Source: Bursaphelenchus xylophilus
Lineage: Eukaryota > Nematoda > Chromadorea > Rhabditida > Aphelenchoididae
DNA length: 64,000 nucleotides
Reading direction: 5' to 3'
NCBI GenBank assembly: GCA_904066235.2
Contig: CAJFCV020000004.1
Coordinates: forward strand, 10,850,001-10,914,000
A program made the translations under genes and the position numbers. Below the pieces are notes generated by a model. That model did not search any database, was not told the origin of the DNA, and worked only from the letters and a program-made list of their open reading frames with translations. Numbering within the stretch: position 1 is the first letter of the stretch; every line of letters starts with the position of its first letter. Of this stretch, positions 31,432-42,558 are shown piece after piece.

Positions 31432-34400
31432 ATGAAAGCCTTCATTGCGAAATTACTGAAGGCAGGCAAACCAAAACCCAATCAAAATATTAAAAGGTTG
31501 GGGTCCCAACGTCGCAAAGACCTCAGTGGAAGCTATGTGGAGCATCAATTGAGCGTGGAGGAGCTCAAGGACATCTACGCCGACTCCTACATTGATGCGG
31601 ATCAGCCGGAATGCAGTGATGGGTTGGGTCTGCATGAAGCGAGGTGAAATTTTTTTTCGAAAAAATAGATTTTTTTATATTTTTTTCTATTAAAAAATTT
31701 TATTTTTTTAGAAAACGCTTCCAAGATGGCGGGCCAAATTTGGTGGAAAAGCCGAAGCAAAAGAGCCGCTGGAATTACCTTTTGAATCAACATTTTTACA
31801 AATTTTGGCTTTTATTACTCGGTAAGTCGTAATTAAAAAGTTCTAATTTTTCGGGTGAATAGTTTCTGCATAACGCGTTTATTCGCAACCTATATAAAAA
31901 ATTAAATTATTCTTTTTTGAAAAAATTCAAATCAAATTTAAAGAAATAGCATTTTTAAAAACTTTACTCTTCTTTCTGCATAACGCGGTTTTCTGAAATT
32001 TCAAAAAAAACAATAATATTTTTTTTTGGAAAAAAATTAAGTCGAAATTTAAAAAATTTCAAAATTTCGTATTTTTTCACTTTTTTCCACTTTCTGCATA
32101 ACGCGATTTTCAGCAATCTCAAAAAAACCGCATTCTTTTCTGAAAAAAATCCGAGGCCAACATTGAAAATTTTTTTATTTTTTTCATTTTTTTCATTTTC
32201 TGCATAACGCGATAATCGAAAAAACATAAAATTTTCCCTTTTTTGCATTTTGATGCTTTGAGTCGTTTTTCTTCACTTTTTTTCGCTCATTTTCAATTAC
32301 AGGCGCCTCCATTCTCAGCATTGTCGCATACGTGATCCGAGAGATCGACCACAAGGCGGACAATGCGCTGAACCCGACCACCGCGTTCATCCTGATCCCG
32401 GCCATCATCCTGATGAGTTTGATGTCGTTTTGGCAGGAGCGCAAAACAATGGAGGTGGTGCACACCACCGAAGACGTCGTCGGGCAGTATTGTTTCGCGA
32501 TCCGCGACTGCGAGACGCGCTGCATTCCCACCGAGGAGCTGGTGGTGGGGGATTTGATACACGTGAATTCGGGGCAACGAATCCCCGCCGACGTGCGCAT
32601 ATTGCAGTCGAACGGGCTGCGCATCGACCTGTCGCTGATCACAGGGAATCAGTCGCCGGTCGAGTATACGCATGAGATGGCGGCCAAGCATGTCAGTGTG
32701 TTCAATGCGTACAATGTCGCGTTCCAAGGGACCTATGTGGCGGATGGGGATGGGATTGGGCTGGTGATCAGGACGGGGAAGTTTACGGTAAGTTGAGTAA
32801 AAGTCTTGAAAGTAGGCTGATCCGTCTGCGGCTACCAGTCGTTTCAGAAAGTGCGTAGACAAAGAACGGTGCAATATCAGTCTGTCGGGAAAATAACGGC
32901 GGATCGTCGCGCCTCGGAATCGCCCATCATCGCTTTTCGACTGCAAGGCGCAGCTTGGGATTTGGTGCGCGATAGCGGCGAGGCGAGACATTTTGATGCG
33001 ACGATCCGCCGTTATTTTTCCGACAGACTGATAGATCAAAGGCACTTTCTGGAACGACTAGTACGAGGCACGTCAAACTGAGATAAGCTAAAAAGGTTCC
33101 GTGAACGGATTGCAATTCGCCAAAAAATACGCGAAAAAACTTTTTGTCGGAGAAGAAATGGGGAAGTTTTAGAGCGAGCGAGTACGTTTTTGCGCGTCTT
33201 TTCTCTGACTTCTCTGTCAAATCAAGACGAAGTGTAAACAACCGATAGCGAGGGATCTATTCCGGTCACCCCGAGATTAGTGCCTAAGGGCTTAACTGGC
33301 GGTCTAGGAACTTATATCAGCATGTCGGAAAAATAATGAGCACTCTGTCGATTCGAAAATCGTATCGCCGCTGAGAAAACGAATTGTGTCGCGACAAAAT
33401 CAAATTGCTTTTCACTTCAGTGACACGATTGGCAAGCGACATTTTACTCATTATTTTCCCGACAGATCGATAATACGAAGCAGCATGATAATACAAAAAA
33501 TAATAGGCATAATTTCGCTGACGGCTTTGCGACAACGATACATTTCAAGTCATTCCGGTCATAGTTACCAATCTGTCGGGAAAATAATGTGGATTTGTTG
33601 CAAAATCGCCTATCATTGCTTTTCGACGGCTAGTGAGAGATTTACTGCTCTATCTCGACGAGATATATTTTTGATGCGACAAATTCACATTATTTTCCCG
33701 ACAAACTGATAATTCGCTTGTATTGCAGAAGCCCTCTATTTTATTCATACATTCTGCTAAATACATATAACATTAACGTTTAGTTCCTCGGAAACATGTC
33801 GGATATGTACCTACAACATGGGACTACAAGCCTCATGAGGCAGGACATCAAACGAGCCGTCGGGAGGATCAGTTTTATCGCGTTGTTCATGGCGTTGGCC
33901 TTCTTCATTGTCGGCTGTATTGTTAATGGGTAAGATTGCAAAATTCACAATATTTTAGCTACAATGTTCTCTCTGTAAATGACAAAAATACTTTTTTACA
34001 GCTTCCAAAACATCCTCTACTACTTCGTTGTCGGTTTCCTGGTAATCGTTGTGGCCAACGTGCCACAGGGATTGCCGCCGGCGATGATGTCGCATTTGGC
34101 GATCATTGCCAAACGCTTGGCTCGAAAACACATTTACATCCGCAACTTGGATGTAATCGACGAGCTGGGCGCCGCTACCGTCATTGCAACCAACATGCAA
34201 GGGATCTTGACGGAGAACAAGCTCACTGTAACTGATGTTTGGCACAATCGGCACAACACAAAAGGTAGATTGATGAGCGATGAGTTTAAGCTGCCTATAC
34301 CGACTGTTATTAGTATCAGTCTGTCGGGAAAATAATGAGCATTCTGTCGCTTGAAAATCGCATAGAAATTGAATTGCATCGCGGCAAAATCAAATTGCGT

Positions 34401-37400
34401 TTCACTTCAGAGACGAGATTGCCGCAGCAACCGCTCATTATTTCCCCGACAGACTTATAGTGTTTTCATAAAGTGCATTGACCTTTCTTCGTTTTCGCAC
34501 AGTGCATCTTGAACCTTTTCCCATCCTTGTCGCTAACGCACAGTGCATTTTCTTTTTCGCACCGTGCAAACCTCAAAAATAGCCGTTTGCACTGTGCAAA
34601 TTGGAGGCGCCGCCGCAGCGACATAGTTGAAACTTGCTTATGTCGCTGCGATATTTTAATGCACATAGTCAATAAGGTGGAATGCACGGTGCAAAATGGG
34701 GGTCTTTATGCACGCTGCGGACCGCGACAAGTCCATGCACTTTATGAAAATACTAGTAGCATAAAAAATACGTAAAAAAGACTATTATTAGCATTTTCAT
34801 AAAGTGCATGGATTTTCCTCGTGCGCCGCACTGTGCAAGAAAAAAGGTCAACTGCACAGTGTAAAAGTCTACGCACTTTATGAAAATACAAATTTTCCAA
34901 ATTTTCCGCCTTGAGGCTATTTCAAGGCCCTGAAAATGAACGAAGACCCTTAAATTAATGTTTGAAATTTTGGTTCCACTATCGAAAAGCGAAATCAAGG
35001 AGATGCGGAAGAGGATGAAGAATCAGGAGCCCAGCAAGACCTTGAACATGATCCATTCCGTGATGGGGATTTGCAATCGCATCTCCAAATGGCGAGAACG
35101 TCCGTCCTTCTCGGTTCGTCGCGCTAGAGCAGCATCGCTTGCTGCCGCCAACAGAGAACGTCAGTCGTCGATGCAACGGACAAAACTGTTCACAGTTGTG
35201 TGAGTATTTTTAGGTTTTTTGGGCCATCTTGCAAGGGGATTTGCAAGTGCTGCGACAGATATTTTTATTAGAATTGACTTGGGTTTTTGAAATAGGGGTT
35301 TTTTTCACTTGGAGAAGGAGGCATTTTGCCACATTTTTGATACGTCTCAGATGCAAAATGGTTTGTTTTTTGCCACAGGATCTGGTCCCCCACTGTATTT
35401 GCCTTCAAAAAAGGTCCTTGAATGTTGATGCACGGTGCAAATGTACTGTCCATAAAACAAAGTCCATAAAAGTTTTCGCGGGCTGCTTGCCTAAAAAAGT
35501 GCATGTGACTTGTGAAAAAACGGGAAATCGCAGCGGCGCGGGCGAAAAAACATTCTGCACAGGTTCTACGGACTTTATGGCGCGACTAGTATCTATTCTG
35601 AGCCCCTACCCTTCCCCATGCAGAAGCGACGAACGCCATCATCAAAAACCTCAGTCCTTCGTGCATTGAAATCTTATTCTACAGTGACGCAAGAAGGGTG
35701 TTATGTGGCAAAATACCTCCCTCTCCAAGTGGAAAAACTCCGATTTCAAAGCGCTCGCTCTTTTTGTGCGGGAGAGGCGCGCGTCCTTCAAAATGGAGTT
35801 TCTTTAGTTGGAGAGGGAGGCATTTTGCCACATTTTTTGATACTTTCCTCATACAAAATGGTACGTTTTTTGCCGCTGGATCAGGTCAGTCACTGTACTT
35901 GTACTGGTAGCGTCATAGAGCCTTCAGAATTTTGCGTTTTTTTGTCCACGCCGCTGCGACTTTCTTTATGGCGCAATTAGTATTCATACGACATACGATG
36001 ACTTGCAAATTTCATTTTAGACGACCATTTTTCTCAGCCCCCAACCCCTTAATTTTCAGTCATCCCAAGACCGGCAAAGAAGTGGTCAAAGAGCCGAAGC
36101 CGGAGTTCGCCCGCGCCGTCCGCTTCCAGGACGATGTTGTGAATGTGCGCGAGCTCGACTTTGAAGACCTGGAGAAGTCGCATTACTACGAAGACAATAG
36201 TATTGAGATGAAACAGATCGCTCCGACGGACACGGCGGACGCGGCGATTTACAGCTACCTGAAGAAGGTCAACTTCTCCATAACGAGTTTGGGTCAGAAG
36301 TTCAAGGTAAATTTGATGACAAAACTTGAGTACTATCGGCCTGTCGGGGAAATAGTGGCGGATCGCCGCAGCAAAATGTTTCAAATGTTTCGCCTCGTCG
36401 AAGGAAGGGTGACGCACGTCAAACCGAGACAAGCTAAAACAGTCCGATGAATGGATTGGTAATTTGCCAAAAAAGACGCGAAAAAACGTTTTGTCGGGGA
36501 AGAAATGGAGAAATTTTGGGGCGAGAGAGTACGCTTTTGCGTGTCTTTTTCTCTCTTTCTCTGGGAAATCAAGACGACGTGTAAAAAGCCAATAGCAAAG
36601 GGTCTATTCCGGTCACCGGACTCCTCAGTTTGACGCGTGCGCGCACCAAATTTATAGTGTGACTAGCCGTCGCAAAGCGATGACGGGCGCTTCCAAAGCA
36701 CGACGACCCGCCATTATTTTCCTGACAGACTGATATGTACCCAAAAAGTTCTGCTTATTTACCGCGGCCCCAAATTCTGTCGGACTCTAAAAAAATGATT
36801 TGTCGCTTCGAAAAATGAGTATTTTGCGCTGTCAATCTGTCGGGAAAGTAATGAGGACAATGTCGCTGCGCCGATCGCGTCGCTGAAGTCAAAAACAACT
36901 TCATTTTGCCGCGACGCAATTCATTTTTTCGGTGGCGATGCGATTATCGATGCGGCAGAGCGCTCATTAATTCTCCTACTGATAGTACAAAGAGTTTTTC
37001 CAGCCAATCTACGAGATCCCCTACAACTCCATTCGACGTTGGCAACTGTTGGTGGCCAGATGCGAAGAGCCGATTGATTGTGATCTGTATCCGGGAGAGG
37101 GTCTGATGCCAGATCAGCGAGTTCATGTGGTGATGCTAAAAGGAGCGCCGGAGGCGGTCTTGGAGAGGTGTAATCAGTACATGCGAGATGATGGGATCTT
37201 CGACATCGGGCCGGTCTTCGAAAAGGACTTTCATGTGGGTTTTTGAAAACAAAAATGTTTGTGGAAACTTCCGCTATTAACATGACACCTTTTATGATCC
37301 AATTTTATTTTCCAGCTCACTCTGGAGGCCTTCAGCAAGCACGGCGGCCGAGTTGTGGCGTTCGCGCTGAAATTCTTCGTCACGGACAAGGACGGGAAAA

Positions 37401-40400
37401 TCAGCGCCGCCCAAGACACGTTTCCCCAACATAACCTCGTTTTCCTGGGCATGGCCTCGCTGATTGATCCGCCCCGCGTCGACAGCCACGCCGCCATCAA
37501 GATGTGCAAGGAGGCGGGCCTCAAAATCCACATCATCACCGGCGACCACCCCATTTCGGCGATGGCGTTGGCGTGCCGCATCGGGCTGATCGACCAGAAA
37601 ATCGAGAACATTAAAATGCAATGCGAACGGGACTTCGACTCGAAATACGGGAATGACTGGGCGGTGGTGCATGGCAGGACCATTGATGAAATGACAGAGG
37701 CCAATTGGGACATGCTGCTGGCCAAACCGTATATTGTGTTTGCGAGGTGAGAAAATCGAAGTGTTTGTGAAGATCAGTTTGTCTGGAAAATAATGAGCGC
37801 AATGTTGTTGCGCCTACCGCGTCGCTTAAGTGAAAAGCAATTTGACTTTTTCGCGATGCAATTCATTTTCTCGGCGGCGATGCGATTTTCGATGCGGCAA
37901 AGTGCTCATTGTTTTCCCGACAAGCTGAAAATTGTGGGCAGAAAGATTGATATTAATGAACAGGTTGTAATACTAGGCATTCGTTTCAAAAAGTCGTGAG
38001 AAGCGGTTTTTGCGCGTCGCTGCTAAAATAGCAGAGGAAAGTGCTCTGCACAGTGAATCTTTATCTAAAACAACCATTTTGCACAGTGCGTAGTTGGGTT
38101 TTTTTTATCAGTCTGTCGGAAAAATAACGGCGGATCATCGCGCCTCGGAATCGCCCATCATCGCTTTGCGACTTCAAGCCGCGGCTGGGGATTTGGTGCG
38201 CGATAGCGGCGAGGCGAGACACTTTGATGCGACGATCCGCCGTTATTTTCCCGACAGATTGATACGTCGCATGCGATGCCCATTTTTCGCATTTTTCGCA
38301 GCGACAAATTGATCGTTTTTCGGAGTGCGAAGGAACTTGGGGCCGCGATAAATTCAATTTTTGCCGCGAATATCAGTCTGTCGGGAAAATAATGAACACT
38401 GTGTCGCATCGAAAATCGCACCGCTGAAATGAAAAGCAATTTGATTTTGCCGCGACACGATTTATTTTCTCAGCGGCGATACGATTTTTGTTGCGACAGA
38501 GTGCTCATTATTTTCCCGACAGACTGATAGTAAACATCTTTTCAATGTCTGCGATAAAGAAGCCACTCTAAACCATCTTTTTCAGAACCACATCGGAGCA
38601 GTCAATGCTGATCGTCGAAGCTTGCCAACGCCGCGACGAGATTGTCGCGCTGACCGGCGGTTGCGTCAACGACGCTCCAGCCATTTCTCAAGCCAATATT
38701 GGGATCTCCACGAAGTCGTTTAGTAAGTACGCCAATTGCCGGGGTTCCAACTCCGCTTTCAGGTACGGACATTGCGCGAAGAGCGGCGGACATCATGCTG
38801 GACAACAACAGCTTTGGCGCCATAACGCACGGCGTGGCCGAGGGGCGGATTCTGTTCGAAAATATGCAATTGTCGATTGCGTATACGCTGGCCCATTTGT
38901 GGCCAGAAGTTTGTCCGATTATTCTGAATTTTACGCTAGGACTTCCACTTGGCCTTTCGCCGCTTCAGGTAAAATACGGATTCTTCTTCAAAATTTTGAA
39001 TTCTCATTTTTTTCGATTCATTGAATCGCAAAGCGTTTTTTTTTCTGAAATTTAATTTTTTTTGGTGCAAAAAATATGAAGCAAAGATATGAATTTTTAA
39101 TTATTTTTTTTTTTTCACGTCGTGACTTTTCGGGTCAATACAAAGCCGATCGATACAAGCCTCGAATACTAAAAAAAGTTAGGAGGCGGAGAGAAAAGAA
39201 AGGTATATGAGGTGTCTACGAGGCCTGTGAAGGCCGTTGAATGACCGGCGGACGTTCGGCGAAGGCTCAGCGGAGACCTGGCCTCCGCCAAGTCTCCGCT
39301 GAGGTCTAAAAGCTTTCCTAGGGCCCGATCAATTTAATTATTTCTACTAACTATGCCTTCTCCAAGCTTTCCCCATACAATGACAAATTTACGCACCCCA
39401 TGGTATCGTCGGCACAAACTGCCGTTGACCCGAAAAGTCGTAGCGCCATTTTTTCAAAATTTGCTATTTCCGATTTTCTCCATTTCTCTAATTTTGCCGC
39501 ACTTCAGATCCTAAGCATTGATCTGGCCTGTGAATTGCCTCCGGCCATTTCTCTAGCCTACGAGAAGCCCGAACGGGACATCATGAAATGTCCGCCAAGA
39601 TCGAAAAAGGAGACTTTGGTTAGTGCCGCATTAATGATCTACAGTTATGTCTGCATCGGGACGTTGATTACAATTGGCAGCTTTGCGGCGTATTTTAGTG
39701 TTTATTAGTAAGTTTAGTTTTAAAGTTGAAACGTTTTTGAGATGCTTCGTCGACACACTACTGATTGAAAAAACGATTTTAGATATCAAAATTCTTTCGG
39801 ACGAATTTTTGGAGGACAAACTTGGTCTCAAAACTCAAGAAAAGTTTTTCCGGACTATGAAGCAAGGTTTTACTTTTCTCGGCTAGCCAAGAAAAGTCAG
39901 CCAAAGATTTTCTCCAAATATTCTATTTGCAACAAAACGCCACATTAATTAAATGTCGGTCACAAAATCTTCGGCTACGCTGAGTCCCCATTTTGCAAAC
40001 TTGCTTTCTGCCCTAAGTTCCATTCAAGCACCATCGGAAGTATTATGGCGTATCTGGCCATGAATGAGGGCATCTATCTTTTGGCCGTAGGTATCTGCAA
40101 GCTGTAAGGAGTTGGCGCGCCGCAAGAATAACCTTGGTCCCCGCTTACCTTCATTTTTATCCTCCCCTCCTAAAGATGCGTCCTTGTGCTCGCTTAGACA
40201 ACCAAGTCAGTTTTTCACAACGATTCTCCAACTCATCTTTTTTTTTCAGCTCCCACGGCCTCCCTCCCACGTCTCTGCTCTTCTCGCACACCGATTTTTG
40301 GCACGGTGAAGCCGAAAACTTGACCACTCCACTATCAGACGTTGTCATGACCGCCGACCATCAAATGGAGGTACGGGGACAAGCGGCGGCGGCCTACCAA

Positions 40401-40703
40401 ATCACCCTAGTCATGGCGCAAGTGTTCCACATTTTCATGTGCACAACGCGTCGTGTGTCGCTGTTCCGGCACGGCCTCACCAGTTATGCCGTGTTTTTGG
40501 CGGTCTTCATCGAGGTCAGCATCCTGTGTTTGCTGATCTACACGCCGGCGTTGCGGCATCTGCTGGGGATTTCGGTCCCGCCCCGCTTTGTGTGGGCGTT
40601 CGGGCCGGCGGTTGGTGTTGTGTTGTTGGTGTTTACGGAGATCCGGAAGTATCTGATAAGGCACGCCGAGAAGAATGCGTGGTATAAAACGTTCGAGTTT
40701 TAG
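31432..40703 (+). CDS. Na,K-ATPase alpha-like P-type ATPase with degraded catalytic motifs
   Basis: Type IIC P-ATPase by sequence, probably a pseudo-pump. Exons: 31432-31643, 31712-31821, 32303-32787, 33784-33929, 34002-34264, about 34946-35199, 36060-36306, 37004-37234, 37316-37746, 38586-38722, 38763-38968, 39508-39707, 40250-40703. All joins are phase-consistent except exon 5 to 6, which I could not resolve. About 1120 aa, some 100 more than usual. Ten membrane segments are visible. Kept: KGAPE, DPPR, TGDHP, VNDAP, LSIDLACELPPAISLAYE. Changed: TGES to TGNQ (residues 221-224), PEGL to PQGL (Q340), phosphorylation motif DKTGT to NMQGI (N382, codon 34192-34194), TGDG to TGGC (38653-38664). 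The N domain has an insertion with an Arg/Ala-rich start and acidic end. Divergent IIC alpha subunits exist in C. elegans (catp genes); orthology is not established here. Introns hold at least nine Family A MITEs. Confidence 0.88.
31863..32215. repeat. Four spaced copies of TTTCTGCATAACGCG
   Basis: The 15-mer occurs near 31863, 31973, 32091 and 32197 (steps of about 106-118 bp) inside ATPase intron 2, each followed by AT-rich sequence with TCAAAAAAA-type runs. It looks like a degenerate tandem repeat of about 110 bp. Confidence 0.65.
32877..33031. mobile_element. Family A MITE, GGCGGATCGTCGC subtype (ATPase intron 3)
   Basis: Ends TCAGTCTGTCGGG and CCGACAGACTGA, TA on both sides. Nearly a perfect palindrome of the subtype. 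Confidence 0.9.
33066..33253. repeat. Repeat shared with 36400-36640
   Basis: GGCACGTCAAACTGAGATAA through GAAAAAACTTTTTGTCGG to TCTATTCCGGTCACC recurs, with a few changes, inside the MITE at 36336-36733. Confidence 0.7.
33317..33470. mobile_element. Family A MITE (ATPase intron 3)
   Basis: Ends TCAGCATGTCGGA and CCCGACAGATCGA, TA on both sides. Confidence 0.83.
33569..33709. mobile_element. Family A MITE, GTGGATTTGTTGC subtype (ATPase intron 3)
   Basis: Ends CCAATCTGTCGGG and CCCGACAAACTGA, with AATAATGTGGATTTGTTGC next to the left end and its mirror at the right. Same subtype as 43777-43916. Confidence 0.82.
34316..34457. mobile_element. Family A MITE (ATPase intron 5)
   Basis: Ends TCAGTCTGTCGGG and CCCGACAGACTTA. 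It lies about 50 bp past the exon 5 donor, next to the unresolved splice junction. Confidence 0.85.
34460..34893. repeat. Family D repeats, TTTTCATAAAGTGCAT subtype (ATPase intron 5)
   Basis: Two pieces, 34462-34757 and 34791-34893, each opening TTTTCATAAAGTGCATTGAC-like and closing with the complement; several GCACNGTGC motifs inside. Confidence 0.7.
35285..35395. mobile_element. Family B MITE, right half only (ATPase intron 6)
   Basis: From TTTTTTTCACTTGGAGAAGG to GGTCCCCCACTG, followed by TA. Confidence 0.78.
35396..35595. repeat. Family D repeat, GCGCGACTAGT end (ATPase intron 6)
   Basis: Contains GCACGGTGCAAATG and ends ACGGACTTTATGGCGCGACT; a related end is at 54220-54250. Confidence 0.55.
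35682..35895. mobile_element. Family B MITE (ATPase intron 6)
   Basis: Left end CAGTGACGCAAGAAGGGTG is diverged; right end CAGGTCAGTCACTG with TA. Arms ACCTCCCTCTCCAAGTGGAA and mirror. Confidence 0.8.
36336..36733. mobile_element. Family A MITE with nested insertion (ATPase intron 7)
   Basis: Ends TCGGCCTGTCGGG and CCTGACAGACTGA, TA on both sides. Between TCGCCTCGTCGAA and CGCGCACCAAATTT an insert of about 230 bp opens with GCACGTCAAAC and closes with GTTTGACGCGTGC. The copy at 24304 shows the uninterrupted form. Confidence 0.82.
36832..36982. mobile_element. Family A MITE (ATPase intron 7)
   Basis: Left end TCAATCTGTCGGG; right end eroded (CTCATTAATTCTCCTACTGA). Ends 22 bp before the exon 8 acceptor. 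Confidence 0.8.
37774..37928. mobile_element. Family A MITE (ATPase intron 9)
   Basis: Ends TCAGTTTGTCTGG and CCCGACAAGCTGA; starts 28 bp after the exon 9 donor. Confidence 0.83.
38108..38262. mobile_element. Family A MITE, GGCGGATCATCGC subtype (ATPase intron 9)
   Basis: Ends TCAGTCTGTCGGA and CCCGACAGATTGA, TA on both sides; very close to the copies at 32877 and 50457. Confidence 0.9.
38373..38527. mobile_element. Family A MITE (ATPase intron 9)
   Basis: Ends TCAGTCTGTCGGG and CCCGACAGACTGA, TA on both sides; near-consensus. Confidence 0.9.
39117..39448. repeat. Family E repeat (ATPase intron 11)
   Basis: Opens GTCGTGACTTTTCGGGTCAA and closes GACCCGAAAAGTCGTAGCGC, with mirrored GGCGAAGGCTCAGCGGAG and CCGCCAAGTCTCCGCTGAG. 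Confidence 0.8.
39722..39960. repeat. Half copy of the 6923-7710 palindrome (ATPase intron 12)
   Basis: Shares AAATTCTTTCGGACGAATTT, GAAGCAAGGTTTTAC, and AACGCCACATTAATTA with the left arm at about 7080-7300; the second arm is absent. Confidence 0.72.
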
Positions 40704-40858
40704 CGCCCTTGTAAAGTATTGTTATGGTATTGTAATTTATCGGGGAGTGTGTGTGTAACGAAATTTTCGATCTTTGGCCTACAAAAAGGTTTTTCGAAAT
40801 TTTCTTTGCTGATTTATGGTCATCATGTTCCAAGAGGAGATTCTCAAAGGGTCATGGT

Positions 40859-41281
40859 CAGAGGTTGCCGCGGTCAAAATTTCGGCTCCTGTTCTTAGCC
40901 TCCAAAGCCGGTGCCGAGGCCAAATTTGCAGCTCCGGCTCCCGGCTCCGTGCAAAATTTAAAGAGGTCTCCTGCTCCGAATCCCGGTTCCTATGCAAAAA
41001 AAAATTTTTTTTAATATTTTTCCAAAACTAAAAGTTATTAGTGTCAGAGATCGTACATCCAACGTTTTTGCAGCCACGTCGTACGCAATACATCCTCCCC
41101 AGTATTTTTCAAGCAATTTGGTTTAACGAGATCATGAAATTTTTACTTTTCTGAACGCTAAAAATGCCTGGCTCCGACTTTGGGCTCGGGAGCCGGAGCC
41201 GCATTCAAAATTTCCGACTCTGGCTCCAGGCTCGGAGCCGGAGCCGCTCAAAGCCGGAGCCAAGAGCCGTGACAATCTCTG
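40859..41281. mobile_element. hAT-type MITE, GGCTCCGG-rich (copy 1)
   Basis: 423 bp. Ends CAGAGGTTGCCGCGGTC and GCCGTGACAATCTCTG, flanked by a perfect 8-bp duplication GTCATGGT (40851-40858, 41282-41289). The outer portions are runs of GGAGCCGGAGCC and complement; the centre is AT-rich. It lies 156 bp after the ATPase stop codon. Confidence 0.87.
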
Positions 41282-41289
41282 GTCATGGT

Positions 41290-42490
41290 CCGTCTATAAA
41301 AAGCAGGCGCGCTTTTTAAATCCGAGTTTTTTATTTGCTTGGAGAAAAAAGGGAGGTATTTTGTCAAATTTTTTGATACTTCCTGGATGCAAAATGGCCC
41401 CTTTTTTGATACTGGATAAGGTCCCCCCACTGTATTTTGAATTTCTCGGCTACGCGTGCGAGATGCGAGCTAAAATTTTCAGGCATTAAACTATGACCTA
41501 TACGCGATGTGCTCCCGAAATTTTGAAGAAATCTGAGCCCTCCACTGGGGAATTTGATCATAAAATTTTCGTTACACACATCCTTCTCCTCACAAAAATC
41601 TTTTTAATAACCGATTTGCATAATGCCATTAATAATATTGTAAATTTGTATTTTAACTGCTTTATCAGTAATCAATGGTTGTTCCGCTCGGGTCTGAAGA
41701 CGGCTCCAGAAGGTGCCTCAAACATATGTATTGTGTTGAAAATGAGTTGTTATTAGTACAGTCATGTCAAATAAAGTTTGAAAAATACATGAAAATTGGC
41801 TTTTTATGACTTCTGGATGATAAATATTGATTTTCAAGGCTTGTTGCAGAATGCCAAAACTTGAAAGTTTCGTGTCGATACCAAAAAATTTTTTTAATTG
41901 AGTTTTTTAGCATGAAAAACTTTGATGTTGTTGTAATCACTATATTTGTTTATCATAAAAGATAAAAAATAAGAGTTTTAAAGGGCATACGAACCAAAAA
42001 ATTGAGACAAAAATACAATTTCTGTGACTAGAATGGGGAGCGGTCGCCCACTAAAAATTCACATGCCTCCAAAATGTCCCACTTTTGTACCGAAATGATA
42101 GTGTTTATTTGCATAATGCCTCAAAAGCTTCCTGCTTGATAAAGCAGCAAAATACGAATAACATCGCTACGGTCATGTTTAGGTAAATAGCGCCTAAACC
42201 GACTCCGTTGAGAAAAGCTTGTACCGATGCGATATTGGACAAGGCAAACGGACAAATGCACGCCGCAAAAAGGGGTTTTGCACACAATGCGGTCCACGAC
42301 AAAAATTCTACGCACGTCCAGAAAGTGCGTATTGCTGTTGCAATTGCTTGGAGGCAGAAGACTGAGGTTAGCAATGGCTAAAATCCGAAGAAATCGTCTA
42401 TTGTAAGTCTCCGAAGCCTCTGCCAAACCTTCGCCAGCTGGCTACCAAGTATCCAGCGGCCTTGCCGGCCCTCTTAGGCACCTTATATTA
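41290..42490. repeat. Repeat-rich spacer
   Basis: 41293-41432 is the right part of a Family B MITE ending GGTCCCCCCACTG TA. 41434-41550 is a Family C fragment. 41550-42180 shows nothing recognisable. 42180-42335 is a Family D piece (CCGCAAAAAGGGGTTTTGCA) and 42362-42485 a Family E fragment (AGCGGCCTTGCC). Confidence 0.55.
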
Positions 42491-42540
42491 TCAGCCTGTC
42501 GGGAAAATAACGGCGGGTCGTTGCAGCCAGCATCTTTGGT
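42491..42540. mobile_element. Family A MITE, left-end fragment
   Basis: TCAGCCTGTCGGGAAAATAA then CGGCGGGTCGTTGCAGCC; interrupted by the Family B element that follows. Confidence 0.7.
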
Positions 42541-42558
42541 CAAGTCAAAAAAAGGGTC

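Noticed and set aside
32293..33045. A 250-codon minus-strand ORF across the ATPase exon and a MITE
   Set aside because: Part is the antisense of a conserved ATPase exon and part a translation of a palindromic MITE; similar peptides recur wherever the MITE subtype occurs.
40014..40088. Possible extra ATPase exon (MAYLAMNEGIYLLAV)
   Set aside because: Its frame does not join exon 12, whereas 39707 joins directly to 40250 in phase and gives the expected M7-M8 loop.
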